A stretch of DNA of 64,000 nucleotides from Oegoconia quadripuncta (taxonomy: Eukaryota > Arthropoda > Insecta > Lepidoptera > Autostichidae): assembly GCA_949316235.1 (NCBI GenBank), contig OX438745.1:6329001-6393000 (forward strand), in the 5' to 3' direction. Below the pieces are notes generated by a model that ran no database searches, was not told where the DNA came from, and saw only the letters and a list, made by a program, of their open reading frames with translations. Below, piece after piece: positions 29,835 through 41,204 of the stretch (its first letter is position 1; each line of letters starts with the position of its first letter). The position numbers and the translations under genes are program-made.

Positions 29835-30068
29835 GACGACCGGTTGGTGTGATGGATAGTGACCCTGTCAGCGAAACCAACGGTTGCGGGTTCGAATCCC
29901 GCGAGGGGTAAATGTTTGTATGATGAATACGAACATTTATTCCCGAGTCATGGATGTTTATATAAATATTTATGTATGTTTATCCGTTATCTAGTATCGA
30001 CAGCACAAGCTTTGCTTACTTTGGGACTAGATGATTGGTGTAAATGTCCGAAATATTTATTTATTTAT
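29835..30068 (+). mobile_element. SINE-A, best-preserved copy
   Basis: tRNA-derived SINE of about 230 bp. An A-box-like TGGTGTGATGG and B-box GGTTCGAATCC lie within the head (29840-29905). The body includes TTATTCCCGAGTCATGGATG and TTTGGGACTAGATGATTGGT, and the tail is AAATATTTATTTATTTAT. Copies or fragments occur at 4797, 23026, 28925, 32441, 33203, 40016, 41645 and 45944. Confidence 0.88.
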
Positions 30069-30069
30069 A

Positions 30070-30474
30070 TTGTTTGGAATAGAGATATTTGAGATAACGG
30101 TCGAATGAACGTTATGAATGTATGTTTAGTAATTTCTTTAATGTATTCGTATTTTATTCAACAATCTGATCTGATTGACGTTATGTATGTATGTTATTTA
30201 AGTTTAACTGAAATTTATCTATCAAACGATATACACCGATCAAGATGTAAAGTAAGATATAACAATTTCGAATCAAGATCCTCCAAACAGTATCATAAAA
30301 ATTAAGCCTGCTACCATAATTGTGTTGCCGACTGTACCATATACCTACTCTTTGATCTCTGATCAAAATATTCTGTTCACAATTTGACACATTCTCTTCT
30401 GCGTTCATGTAAAAAACGGAATTGGTTTGCTCAGTAGAAGCATTATGCTAATATGACTGTATGAAAAATTCCTT
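30070..30474. other. No gene seen
   Basis: Unique AT-rich sequence. Confidence 0.3.
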
Positions 30475-30822
30475 TTTTTTTATTACGCACAAATGGTTGA
30501 TACTTGACCTCAATCACACCTGATGTAAGTAAAGATGAGGTCAAAGGTGGAAGCGTACTGACCCCCACCCAACACATCACATTTGAACCCCAACACATTT
30601 GGAAGACTGGCTATCTCATCTCTGACAACCGGAACACAACAATGCTATTAACATTGCTGCTTGGCTGCAGATTTAGATAAGATGGTGGTAGCTAGCCAGG
30701 CGGAAATTTAAAACGCCCTACCACCAACCAAATCGAGTACTTAAACATGTACCCCGCTATGGATCGAACCCGCGACCTCCGAATCGTAAACCCCATGTTG
30801 TTTACATTGAGCCACGGAGGCG
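30475..30822 (-). mobile_element. SINE-C, near full length
   Basis: In reverse: head GGCTCAATGTAAACAACATG, B-box GGTTCGATCC, body GCTACCACCATCTTATCTAA, CAGAGATGAGATAGCCAGTC, end CACCTTTGACCTCATCTTTA and an A-rich tail. Confidence 0.85.
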
Positions 30823-31094
30823 ATTTCTTTTATTTCAATAATCATTTATACCACCATAGTATACATATACTTATCCATATTGTCTAACCAGCCTTTGTAT
30901 GAAAAAATGCAAAGGATTCTTTAATACCCGAGTTTCCAAACTTTATTAAAGGAACTTGTTATTAGGTATGCGGCTCGTCACAAAAAATGTGTAGGTACAA
31001 GCTTAAGATTAAATCTCCTTTACATATACAGAGTGACCAATTACTATGAGGCATGGAAGTAAAATCGTTGGTAAAGGGAACTTACCTGTTTTTT

Positions 31095-31388
31095 TATGCA
31101 CAACGGATTTGCACTTGATCGCAATACACCTGATGTTAAGTGACGATGAGGCCAAAGGTGGAACCCTGCTGATCCGGAAACCCCATCTTACTTGAGGGAC
31201 TTGGGATTTTATTACTGACAACCGGAACACAACAATGCTATTAACATTGCTATTTGGCGGCAGACTTAGATAAGATGGTGGTTTAAAATGCCCTACCACC
31301 AACCAAACCGAGTACTAAACATGTACTCCGCTGGGGATCGAACCCGTGACTTCCGATTCGTAAGCCATATGTTGTTCACGGGGGAGGT
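31095..31388 (-). mobile_element. SINE-C copy
   Basis: Same blocks as 30475, with a shortened body between GATAAGATGGTGG and TTTAAAATGCCCTACCACCA. The head end is truncated at GGGGGAGG. Confidence 0.8.
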
Positions 31389-31496
31389 TAAACGTACCTA
31401 ACATAAGTGAACCTATTATTTATTTACTTCGAATCAACAGCAATATTACAAATTCTTTTACGAAGAACTAATATCGAGCTTATGCCAATTAAAGAT

Positions 31497-31722
31497 TCTC
31501 ATTATGTTATTTGTGTGCATTAATTGCTTAATTACTTATGTGCATTTCTCCGACTGCTCTTAAACGGTGAAGGAAAACATCGTGAGGAAACCTGCATGCC
31601 TGAGGATTAATAATTCTTAGGCATGTGAAGTCCCCAACCCGCATTCGGCTAGCGTGGCGGAATATGGCCCATATGCCCTCGTATCTGCAGTGTGATGTTT
31701 ACGGGCTGAAATTATGATGACT
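31497..31722 (+). mobile_element. SINE-D body, head missing
   Basis: GCTTAATTACTTATGTGCAT, GGTGAAGGAAAACATCGTGA, CCCAACCCGCATTCGGCTAG and GATGTTTACGGGCTGAAATT, as in the full copies. Confidence 0.75.
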
Positions 31723-31744
31723 ATGATGATTATGTTACTGACAA

Positions 31745-31886
31745 TGGTGTCGATTCGGATGTACACCAACTAAACTAAAATCAGTTTTAAAGTAGTACTG
31801 TCTCTTTTTTTCTGGAACAGTACGGTGCCACGGCACCACTTCAAAACTGGTTTTAGTTAAGTTGGTGTACATCCGAATCGACACCA
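31745..31886. mobile_element. Palindromic 142-bp element
   Basis: The arms start TGGTGTCGATTCGGATGTAC and pair along about 60 bp. The centre holds GTACTGT...ACAGTAC. AAT flanks both ends if the element is taken as 31746-31885. Relatives are at 63619-63745 and 8158-8203. Non-coding foldback element, class uncertain. Confidence 0.8.
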
Positions 31887-32109
31887 ATGGTTATCGTTAT
31901 AATTGAATCGGAATGACCTATCCATTTCTATTTCTAGAAAGTTTTAGAACTTCCTAGAGAAATAATACTCTTACAATATTTCTGTCTTCTGCACACAAAA
32001 CAAGCACTATGAAAATTTTGTAGATTCTGTGGTGATGTGCACAAATTTCCTATACCCACCCATTCGTCGTAGGCACTCATACACACCAGGAATAAATAAT
32101 AAATAAATA

Positions 32110-32330
32110 TTTCGGACACATCTAAAGATACACTGATAAAATATGGACATTACAAACAACAGTGTGGAAAGGTCCATTAGGAAAAAGAAATATTAGAAGA
32201 CCTAAAAAGCGTTGGTTAGACGATATCATTACAGTTGGTGGACGAAAATGGACAGATGTAGCCAAGGACAGGAAGAAGTGGAAGGAGAAGGAGGAGGTTT
32301 TTACCCGAATGGGATCCATATAACAATAAA
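32110..32330 (+). pseudogene. RTE-like LINE C-terminus
   Basis: Frame KIWTLQTTVWKGPLGKRNIR, RPKKRWLDDIITVGGRKWTD, VAKDRKKWKEKEEVFTRMGS then stop. The RP-KRW-DDI...W...A-DR-KW pattern is typical of RTE-type ORF2 ends. Confidence 0.8.
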
Positions 32331-32440
32331 TTAGAATATAATGTAAAACTTTTTATAATAACACTATGTATTTAGTAAATAACCCAGATAATGTAAACAT
32401 ATACCTATATATGGAAAAATAAAGCTGAATAATAATAATA

Positions 32441-32666
32441 ATAAATATATCGGACACTCACACCAATCATCTAATTCCAAACTAAGCAGAGGTTGTACTA
32501 TGAATACTAGATAACGATGAACATACACAGATATTTATATAAACGTCCATGATTCGGGAATAAATGTTCGTATCCATCACACAAACATTTTACCCCTCAC
32601 GAAATTCAAACCCGCAACCGTTGGTTTCGCTGAAAGGGTCCCTCCACTACACCAATCGGTCGTCAG
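32441..32666 (-). mobile_element. SINE-A copy
   Basis: Plus strand AATATATCGGACACTCACAC to CACTACACCAATCGGTCGTC. The B-box is changed (AAATTCAAACC). Confidence 0.82.
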
Positions 32667-32840
32667 GAATCGCTCTCTAAGGAGATTATATTTCTTACCA
32701 GATGATCTTCAACTCCTCGTCCTTCGGGATATCGTTCGATATGCAGGCCGTTGGCCTTAAGTGACGAACTTTAACCCATGGTACAGTCAATCGTAGAAGT
32801 ACCTAGATGATGTCCCGACGTTTCTACCCGAACTCTTTTT

Positions 32841-33562
32841 TTAAGGTTCAGTAGTCAACAAGGTACTCTTATAGTTTCGCCATGTCCGTCTGTCTATCCG
32901 CGGCTGACCTCAGAGGCTCTTAGTATTAGAATGCTGTAATTTGGGGTGGGTATACATATTAGGTCCTTACATATGAAATTGGCGTTTTGTAAGGGAGTAC
33001 CCCTTACAAATTACCTACTTGATTATGACGTCATCGAAATACACCAAAAACCTGTGATTAAAGCTAAATATCTTAGTAATGTCCGAATGGAAATCGCCAT
33101 CAAACATGGTTAAGAACCCGTCTCCTTGTTTAGTCATAATGTAATATTAATCACGCCGACAAAGTGGTAAAGAAAAATCTTGTAAAAAAGTTTTTTTTTA
33201 ATATTTCGGACACTTACACTAATCATCTAGTACCAAACTAAGCAAAGCTTGTACTATGGATATTTTAGGGTTCCCCTCCTACACGTTTACGTGTTTTTAT
33301 TTTTTATTTTTTTATCTCATCGTGTGGGTGGATGTCGTTGGATAGATCGTTCAAAAACCTATACCTATATAACGAAGTTAAAAGGAAAACTATCAAAGCT
33401 AAGTATAGGCTTTACAAGTTAATGAGTAAGAAAAGCTTAGGAAATGTACTTTCTATTGGAAACTATTTATCAAACAATAAAAGACCCTTTCTAAGTCCAC
33501 ATATTGTGACGGGCAACAACGGAACCCTACACTACGTGCGTCTCGACACGCACCTGGCCGGT
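32841..33562 (+). mobile_element. Repeat W copy 2, carrying nested inserts
   Basis: Left half GTTCAGTAGTCAACAAGG and TTTCGCCATGTCCGTCTGTC. Then come a P terminal fragment (32962-33000) and a reversed Q fragment (33005-33130). The right half is GCCGACAAAGTGGTAAAGAA (33155) to GACACGCACCTGGCCGG. A SINE-A tail (33203-33262) is inserted between CTTGTAAA and AGGGTTCCCC. Confidence 0.65.
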
Positions 33563-33980
33563 TTATTTGGTAAGTAAACATCTTTTTTATTTACTACAAA
33601 GTGAAATATACCACTAGGAAACGTATTCATTGCCATATTGAATTCTATGTGCCACTTGTAATAATGAGACTGAGATCCCTTAATTTGTGAAAAGTTTAGT
33701 AGTTTCGAATTTTTTTCGAACGCCATCTACTTGGCCGTTAAAACGCATTAGAACTATGTTTAGACCATCAATTGTAAAATCTCATATGCCAACTGTGTAA
33801 CAAATCTGCAAAAGACACAGTGGGTCACGTACAATGCCTGCATTGAAATAATAGGTGTGGTTGCGCGGAAATATAACAATCTAGAACTGAACTTTATATG
33901 CCGATTTAATGTGTTGTTTATATCCCTCGTAAATCGACGTCATGGCTCAATGTTAACAACATCAATCCTCTGTCTTCAAC
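33563..33980. other. No gene seen
   Basis: Unique DNA left of the tandem array. Confidence 0.3.
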
Positions 33981-34395
33981 CATCCATACTGCACTGTAGT
34001 ATTTCACAGTAAAACACTCCGTGAGACATTCTTGAGACATTACAGTGCAATCATCAATACTGCGCTGGTGTTTCACATTAAAACACTCCGTGAAACATTA
34101 CAGTGCGATCATCAATACTACGCTGATGTTTCCCAGTAAAACAATCCGTGTATCTTTACCGTGTAATCTTCAATCATCAATACTGTGCTGGTGTTTCACA
34201 GTAAAACACTCCGTGTAACTTTACAGTGCAATCTTCAATCATCAATACTGTGGTGTTTCACAGTAAAACATTCCGTGTAACTTTACCGTGCAATCTTCAA
34301 TTATCAATACTGCGCTGTAGTGTCTCACAGTAAAACACTGCGTGAAACACTACAGCGCACGTTTCAAACATCAAAACTGAACTGCAGTGTTGTAC
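33981..34395. repeat. Tandem array of about 65-bp hairpin units
   Basis: Six full units of 71, 58, 65, 65, 62 and 67 bp plus a partial seventh. Each opens CATCAATACTG-like, holds CACAGTAAAACACTCCGTG, and closes TTTACAGTGCAAT-like. Unit six contains a 47-bp palindrome (34312-34358; GCGCTGTAGTGT and its complement outside). Not coding. Confidence 0.88.
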
Positions 34396-34404
34396 AATGC
34401 ACTC

Positions 34405-34540
34405 ACAAGGTGGACGGACGCCCTGATGAAGGTAGCTGGTGGTCGCTGGATGCAGACCGTGTATGGATTGCTCTGGATATCTAGGAGGAAAGCCTATGTC
34501 CAGCAGTGGACGTCCTATAGCTGATATGATGATGATGATC
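34405..34540 (+). pseudogene. RTE-type LINE terminal fragment with GAT tail
   Basis: Encodes MKVAGGRWMQTVYGLLWISR, RKAYVQQWTSYS and a stop. GATGATGATGATG follows as the 3' tail. Confidence 0.75.
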
Positions 34541-35140
34541 TATGTTTGATTTACCGCTATTTTACCGGATTGTATAGACCCACAAATTTGATTGGTAATC
34601 CTTGGCCTTTGTGTCTCGAGTCTGATCTAAGGTTACGACACCGGCAACGATTGTGATATGAAAAATTTCTGGATAAATATATTAAAGCTTCTCAATGACT
34701 TTTACTGGTTCTTTGCAGTACAATTTCAGTTGTATGGGCGCTGATATCTAAGTTGATCTCTGAATGACTGTAAAGAACCGTCTTGATCTCTACTTAAAAC
34801 TAGTTGAAAAGGGATAGATAAATTCAAATTTTTGCGGCGAGACAAAGACGACAACAATACTGAAACTTGAGCGTTGTTCTAGTAAATATAATAGAACTTC
34901 TGAGAAATTTTTGCTCCTTTTTAAAATACCTACAAAGAAATATATCTTTTTGAAAACATTTTCAAAGAAAGAAAATAATTCTAACAAGACAAAAGTAAAT
35001 CAAAAGAATTTCATATTTTTCCAAGATGAATTACTTACGTGCCTACATCCTGTTTTTCCTTTAATGTAAGGCATAAAATATTGGAATGGCGTAATAAGGG
35101 TAAATTTGTTTTTTTTTTTTCAATAGAATAATTTCTGATG
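34541..35140. other. Unique DNA, no supported gene
   Basis: No frame with splice signals. Confidence 0.3.
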
Positions 35141-35169
35141 TTAGTCAGACGTTGGACTCAATTAGACTC

Positions 35170-35241
35170 AATCACAGACCACCTGAGGCGTATAATTTTC
35201 TTTGCAATCACAGACCACCTAAGGCGTATTATTTTCTTTGC
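35170..35241. repeat. 36-bp tandem duplication
   Basis: AATCACAGACCACCTGAGGC... through TTTTCTTTGC is repeated immediately with two changes (35170-35205 and 35206-35241). Confidence 0.9.
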
Positions 35242-35399
35242 AAAAAATTCATGGTCGTTAACGAGCCGCGGGTGGCTATTAAACGAAATGAATGTCGTTC
35301 ATATTTTTAACCCCCGATGGAAAAACCACGGGTATTATTTGTTTGTTTGTGTGTGTGTTTTTATCCGGACGTCTCTCTATAATGCATGGTTCGATTTAA

Positions 35400-35700
35400 G
35401 TGATTTTGTTTTGTATTATACGATTAAACGAGGCGACAGGTCCTTAACCATGTTTGATGGCGATTTCCATTCGGATATTTCTAAGATATTTAGCTTTAAT
35501 CACAGGTTTTTGCTGTATTTCGATGACGTCATAATCCTTCAAGCGTTTTCTAAATTTTCGATTTTTTATATATTTAAGATTAAACTTCGATAAGTTCTTA
35601 GCCATGTTTGATGAAAATCGGTTAGCCGTTTCGAAGATATTTAGCTTTTAACACAGGTGGTTTGGTCTATTGCTATTATTTGCTCGGGGGTTCTCTAAAT
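35400..35700 (+). repeat. Repeat Q, two adjoining blocks
   Basis: CCTTAACCATGTTTGATGGC and later TTAGCCATGTTTGATGAAAA. The 151-codon frame across this region is therefore repeat-derived. Confidence 0.6.
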
Positions 35701-35819
35701 GGTCACTTTATATATATATTTATGTATAGTTATATTTATGTATAATTGTATCTTAGTTAATCACACACTGTAGGATTGTATTCGGGTCGTTTTATCTGCC
35801 AATAAAGAAGACCGTACCG

Positions 35820-36540
35820 TGAAAGCGGTAGTAAGGTTAAGTCGAAGCAAAACTCACACTCCGCCCTCAGGACTATTAACTATTTGTTTGTTTTGTTTGT
35901 TTGTAAACGCTTTTCATATGAATAAATATACATTGATATTTTTTTTTTATTTTTATTTAAAAGGTCTAAATCTTAGATTTAAACAATTGCACTTGTCAAA
36001 CTGAAACGTTACTCTAATTTGAAACCCTTGGCACGCCTCTGAATAAATAGTAGTTGTTACTCCCATATAAGCATTCTTAAATTATGAGTACATTACTTCG
36101 GAAGTCTCATTACAAGAAACCTTTGTGCCTGACCACTTTCTTTCTAAATAAGTGTACTACGCGACATGACATAGCGACTCGTTGACAAGGGTAAAGGTCC
36201 CAACAACCCACCCGCGTCTGTCCCTATCCCACGCCTGATCTATGTGTAGGCAGACAGACATCATTCGGATTCATTAGACCGCATAACAAGCCTCACATGA
36301 CCAGTAAACATGGACCTCCTGTTTACAAAAGCTTTACACATTGGATCGCTTCAAATTACGCGTTGCCCGACGAGCGCCACACGTGACACGTAATACACAC
36401 GTGAATTAATAATTGCAAATAATAGCATATTTACATAATAAGCAAACTATTTATAGCTTAAGCCCGAGGCGTATTGTATGAGGAGGAAAATTCAAGCAAC
36501 ATAATGTAACAGAGTAATATCACATTGTATTTTTAGTGAG
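35820..36540. other. Mostly unique, one short dispersed block
   Basis: GTCGAAGCAAAACTCACACT (35839) recurs at 57012 as part of a longer shared block (AGTAA(G/A)GTTAAGTCGAA). No gene seen. Confidence 0.35.
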
Positions 36541-36546
36541 GTAAAA

Positions 36547-36968
36547 TATTGGGTGTTTGATGGAATTGGATTTTTTTTTTTTCTTCGTTAATCATATGTA
36601 TCAATTCCTGCGATTTTCAAAGCTATATCCAAATTTGTTTTTCATTTGGAAAATGGAATATTATTTCAAGGTTTCACAAGAAATATTTTTTAATTTCTGG
36701 GCTAAATCACATAATAAAAAAAATTTGAACAGACCTCTTTTCATATGTTTCCCATAATCATTCCTTAGATTCGCTGAAACTTTTATAAAGCGGTTACTTT
36801 TAAAAATTAACGTTGTCTATATTTAACTTAATGTTATCCGATAATATATACAAAGTTTAGCTAAATTTGTATTTGCCGTTCCCAAAAAAAATCAAAAATG
36901 TTTGTATGGAGAAAACAGTCTTAATGAAATTCTTCATACAAAACGGTTGATAGGTAAGGACCTAATAT
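36547..36968 (+). mobile_element. Repeat P copy 2, complete
   Basis: Left end ATTGGGTGTTTGATGGAATT, right end AACGGTTGATAGGTAAGGAC then CTAAT. The terminal repeats are inverted but degraded. Confidence 0.75.
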
Positions 36969-37034
36969 TACGACTTTGTAAAGGAGCGATCGAATGCTGG
37001 ATTCTCGCAATTTTTTTTAAGTTCATACTTTAGT

Positions 37035-37445
37035 TATTTGTTTTCACGTGCAATGCAAACCTTCATTATCAGCCGTTACCTCATTATTCACATCAATTCA
37101 TATCACCCTTCACACAATCCATCCATCTTTTCCGTGGTCTTCCTCTTCCTTTCCGACGACATCTATATTCATCACTCTCTTAGTAACATACGTTTCATCC
37201 CTCCTCATAACATGTCCATACCAAGCCAAACGGTTTCCTTTCAACTTTTCTGTCACGGGTGCCACTTTTAAACTCCCTCTTACATACTCATTCCTTATTT
37301 TATCCATCCTCGTCACTCCACACATCCATCTCAACATTCTTACCTCTGCTGCATGCAATTTCTTTCATCCGTCTTCTTCGTAGCCAAACACTTATGCAAA
37401 CCTTCATGAATCAATTATCACCCATCACAGTCTTGCATTCGTAGC
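37035..37445 (-). pseudogene. RTE-like LINE fragment
   Basis: The minus-strand frame reads [60 protein letters not shown]. This is the well-known segment just after the reverse-transcriptase domain of an insect RTE-like element. The frame breaks after [14 protein letters not shown]. Confidence 0.85.
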
Positions 37446-37700
37446 GTGTGGCTACGCGGCTACGCGAGCTGTTAACGTGCTACGGTTGGCGGCGCGCCAT
37501 AATGTAATAAGGATTTTTTTGAAAATGTGTTAGCGATAATTTCAGTTACACCTTCACATCAGTGAAAATGAAGATGATGCGGTGAAAATACACAGTAAGG
37601 CAAATTCATTTCAAAAGTGTAAGTAGGTAGGTAATTAAACTGACGTAGTGTTAATTTAAACCTAGGTTATCAATATCTGCTGACTCAATAAATCCATACG
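37446..37700. other. No gene seen
   Basis: Starts with a GC-rich CGTAGCGTGTGGCTACGCGG block of unknown origin. Confidence 0.3.
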
Positions 37701-37704
37701 AACA

Positions 37705-37830
37705 ACAAGTGAAGGTGAGGCCTTAGGTGGTGGCCGTACTGACTGGGAAACCCCATCTTATTTAGGTGACTGGCTATCTTATCTCTGACAAACGGAACAC
37801 AACAATGCCATTAACTTGCTGCTTGACTTA
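37705..37830 (-). repeat. SINE-C fragment
   Basis: GTGGCCGTACTGACTGGGAA, GACTGGCTATCTTATCTCTG and ACAACAATGCCATTAACTTG match reverse SINE-C. Confidence 0.6.
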
Positions 37831-38091
37831 ACAATGATATAGAGGTCTATATGAAAGCAAAAACACGCTTGTCAAGATCCTGTAGATGTCCAGTGATGGA
37901 GATAAAACTCTCTCATTGCGACCTCCGCAATCCGCAATCCAATCATACCTATGATAGGAAGGTATATTTTGTAATTGTTATATAGGTTAATTATTTTTTT
38001 GCATTATTTGCATTTAAATTTACATAATAAAAAAGTTTAATAGTATTTTGGATCAATATGAATATTTTGATATCAATATTCGAATTTTCGT

Positions 38092-38375
38092 AGAGCGTCG
38101 CTGGCTCAGCGGTTAAGACTCGGTCTCCATAATTTGGGAGGACCGGATTTGATTCCCAGGCAGGCCATGTGTACCAATGAGTTTTTAAATTTAACTTAAT
38201 TACTTATGTGCATGTATCCGACTGCTCTTAAATGGTGAAGGAAAACATCGTGAGGAAACCTGCACGCATGAGAAATAAAAATTCAAAGGCATGTGAAGTC
38301 CCCAACCCGCACTGGGCCAGCGTGGTGGACTATGGCCCATACTCCCTCATTATACGAGGGAAGGCCTATATCTCG
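38092..38375 (+). mobile_element. SINE-D copy with tRNA-like head
   Basis: Head GCGTCGCTGGCTCAGCGGTT and B-box region GACCGGATTTGATTCCCAGG (mutated). Body AATGAGTTTTTAAATTTAAC, GTGAAGGAAAACATCGTGAG, ATACGAGGGAAGGCCTATAT. Confidence 0.82.
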
Positions 38376-38505
38376 AATTTTAGAAATAATTTGGATGCAT
38401 AAATGGATATGAAGTAATACGCCATTTATGTGTTATGATTATAGATTAATACAGTCGAGCTGCAGTTGCAGATTACAATATTAAGCCGCTTGTCATCCTT
38501 TTTAC

Positions 38506-38755
38506 CCGACTGCCTAAGAAAGGAGGGTAATGTTATGTGTGTCTATGTATGTGTATGTGGGAGTAGTGTGTAAATGTGTAAGTATGTAGGTATGTCCGTA
38601 TCGTATCCGGCGCATCTTGTAGCCTAAGCGGCTTGAACGATTTCGAAGTGCATGCATGGTGTCGTTAGATTCGTCTTTATGCTTGGGGCACTTCAAGGAT
38701 ACATTTTATGGTAAAATATATAACATGGCGTCCGCAACTTATCCTGTCGGGTTTA
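38506..38755 (+). mobile_element. Repeat Y, best copy
   Basis: Terminal inverted repeats TTTTACCCGACTGC and ATCCTGTCGGGTTTA. The interior has TCGAAGTGCATGCATGGTGT and AACATGGCGTCCGCAACTTA. About 250 bp, non-coding, MITE-like. Confidence 0.75.
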
Positions 38756-38759
38756 TTGG

Positions 38760-39185
38760 TGTTTAATTATTAAAATTCACGACCTCTAAAGGTTGCTCAA
38801 TCTATATCGCATATACGAGTATGTTAAGTTTTATCCTTGTACATGTTTCATAAGTGGCCGCTTTTTGATATAATTTATTTTTGTAATATTTTTACACAAA
38901 TGTTACTTTCATACGCTCACGTACTAAATCAGATGGGGTATAATCTACGCTCCCATGTGTACAGCTATAGCGCGTAATAAAAAGGTCGTATATTATTATC
39001 TGCTACAAGCACCATTGCGGAATTAGGAAAATACATAATGTTAGTATACATGTACGAACAGACTTTTGCTGTGGAGCCTTTGTTACGTCACAAATGTTAT
39101 TATTTTCGAAGTTTTGCTTGCTCCCCAATTTCAAAAGAGGGTTTTTCAAATAACTAATGGTTTGGTTTGTTTATAAGTTATTATT
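38760..39185. other. No gene seen
   Basis: AT-rich unique DNA. Confidence 0.3.
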
Positions 39186-39188
39186 TTT

Positions 39189-39345
39189 ATGTTTTTTTTT
39201 TATTTTTTTTTTATATGAGAGGGCGGCAAACGAGCATGCTGGTCACCTGATGGAAAGCAATCACCGCCGCCCATGGACACCCGCAACACCGCACCGCAAC
39301 CAAAAGGGTCACAGATGCGTTGCCGGCCTTTGAGGAAGGTGTAGG
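39189..39345 (-). pseudogene. CR1-like LINE 3' end
   Basis: Reverse of the 4974-5205 unit: T-run, GAGAGGGCGGCAAACGAGCA, GTCACCTGATGGAAAGCAAT, GTTGCCGGCCTTTGAGGAAG. Only the last codons and 3' UTR are present. Confidence 0.75.
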
Positions 39346-39439
39346 CTCGTATGTGTTTTCGTTCATTCAGAAAAAGCAAATAAAGGATTATCATATCACA
39401 ATTTCTTTCTATTGATTTCCGCACCTTAGTCTAGTTTAC

Positions 39440-39545
39440 ACACATACAACCCGCATTGGGCCAGCGTGGTGGACTATGGCCCATGGTGAGAGGAGGCTGT
39501 GCTCCAACAGTGAGGACGTGTAAGGCTGTTGTTGATGATGATATG
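39440..39545 (+). repeat. SINE-D tail variant
   Basis: CAACCCGCATTGGGCCAGCG then TGGTGGACTATGGCCCATGG, ending TGATGATGAT. Confidence 0.6.
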
Positions 39546-39831
39546 AGAATTAATTAAGAAACTCGATACTTACAAATCGAATCAAAAATTAAGCCCTCGT
39601 TCAGCAACGGTCAAACCAAGACTGCGTCTTGCAAAATAAATCAATTACCAGAGTGAGGCGATTCGTATGATTCAATATTTGGCCCCTGAAACTTGGTGAA
39701 GTAAAATTGAGAGAATGAAAGAAACGTCGTTTACCGTTCGTTTGTCAACTTGATTTTCCTTGTTACATTTTGTTTCTAATACAGCATGAATTATAAATTA
39801 TGTTGACTTCTGAAATAATATTTTTTTTACT

Positions 39832-39990
39832 AGCCGGTGTTGTCCCATTGCTGGGCAAAAGCCTCCCCTATTTTTAGCCACGTCTCTGTCCAGTGCAATA
39901 TCTCTCCACTCCTTGCTGAAAGAATCCAGCTCATCGCGCAATCGCTTTTTGGGCCTATCTCTACCGCGCCTGTCATATCATAATAAAGTA
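39832..39990 (-). pseudogene. RTE-type LINE C-terminus
   Basis: In reverse: GRDRPKKRLRDELDSF then EWRDIALDRD and a GEAFAQQWDNTG-type ending (here split between frames), followed by a stop. Confidence 0.75.
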
Positions 39991-40015
39991 GTTAATAATA
40001 ATAACAATAAATATA

Positions 40016-40180
40016 ATAATAATAAATATTTTGGACACTTACGTCATCATTAAGTCTCAAATTAAGCAAAGTTTGTACTGTGGATACTAGATAATGGATA
40101 AACAACATAAATATTTATATAAACAACTGTGACTCGGGAATAAATGTTCATAATCATCACACAAACATTTACCCCTCGCC
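40016..40180 (-). mobile_element. SINE-A copy, head lost
   Basis: TTTTGGACACTTACGTCATC to CAAACATTTACCCCTCGCC. The break falls at the B-box. Confidence 0.75.
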
Positions 40181-40239
40181 TCGCGTCGATTTAGTTTAAT
40201 TATAAATAAAAAAAACCGCACTTAAATAGTACCACGCAT

Positions 40240-40500
40240 AGTCAAAGTCAAAAATTTGTAGGTACACAGGGTACAATTAAAATAGTCAGATTTTACATTT
40301 ATTAAGCTACTGTATGTTCAAAAGGCAATTTTCCCCTGAGAAGAACAATTAAGGAACTCGAGGGGTTGTTCTTTTAAAAATAGGTTTTTATATTACGAAA
40401 AGGTTTTTGTACATTTCATTGTTAATTGTGAAATTGCCTGAACAAAGACTGGACGGACACACAACGCCGTCAAATACATAATACTCGTGTTTTTCGTCGG
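40240..40500 (-). repeat. Jockey LINE 3' UTR plus a fragment of the 44.7-kb duplicated unit
   Basis: TTCCCCTGAGAAGAACAATT and CTCGAGGGGTTGTTCTTTTA match jockey 3' UTRs. AACAAAGACTGGACGGACAC (40441) matches the unit duplicated at 44.8 and 48.7 kb. Confidence 0.6.
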
Positions 40501-41200
40501 GCTACGATAAACACAAAGATAAAATAATCATTTATTTGTTTCTCCAACCACACACACACACACATTAAACAGTATATGTAGTAGTAGTTAGTATTATAAA
40601 AAGTATTACAAAATTTAAACTACAGTACAGTAATAAAAGCCAAATAAAGTTAGCATAACCTAAGTATGTAGTAAATGGGCACTTTTATGGGACACAAGTT
40701 AAATATGTAGACAGCATTTTACAAAACATGGAAATAAAGAAAATATAAAAGTACAAAAATTATGTGTGTGCTGCAATGACACAAATATGACATAGCTCAG
40801 TGTCGGATTGCTCAAGAGTAAAACACTGATTTTAAGCTATTGATTGTTACAGATAATATTATATAGTCATAGTAATTTTTAGGGTTAAACCGTAAAAACG
40901 GAAACTTTATAAGATATATTTGCTGTGACCAAACATGGGAAATACTATATGTCAAGTAGGTGCGGAGCCCCCGACACATCTCCCATAATATATTTTATGA
41001 CATCCATATGCCTTATTACAAATAAGTACCTACATGGAAAGTTTCTTATTACTACAACTTTGTGTAATATTTTTGTAAAAGATTTTCTCACATTTTTCAC
41101 GACTGCAGTATAGGCAGTTATTAACTTCGATCAGCGGAGTACCTACTTTGCATTAAGAAATTGATATTATATATGATTGTACATAAATATGAACATTAAA
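40500..41200. other. Unique AT-rich DNA
   Basis: Contains (CA)n at 40549-40565. No gene seen. Confidence 0.35.
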
Positions 41201-41204
41201 ATAT

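Noticed and set aside
29835..29910. tRNA-like sequence with A- and B-box motifs
   Set aside because: It continues into a body shared by at least eight other loci, so it is a SINE head and not a tRNA gene. The same holds for the SINE-B, -C and -D heads.
33981..34395. CRISPR-like array
   Set aside because: The units are diverged tandem repeats with no unique spacers, in a eukaryotic context.
35138..35593. 151-codon plus-strand frame
   Set aside because: Built from a tandem duplication plus dispersed repeat Q, which is non-coding at its other copies. No motif.
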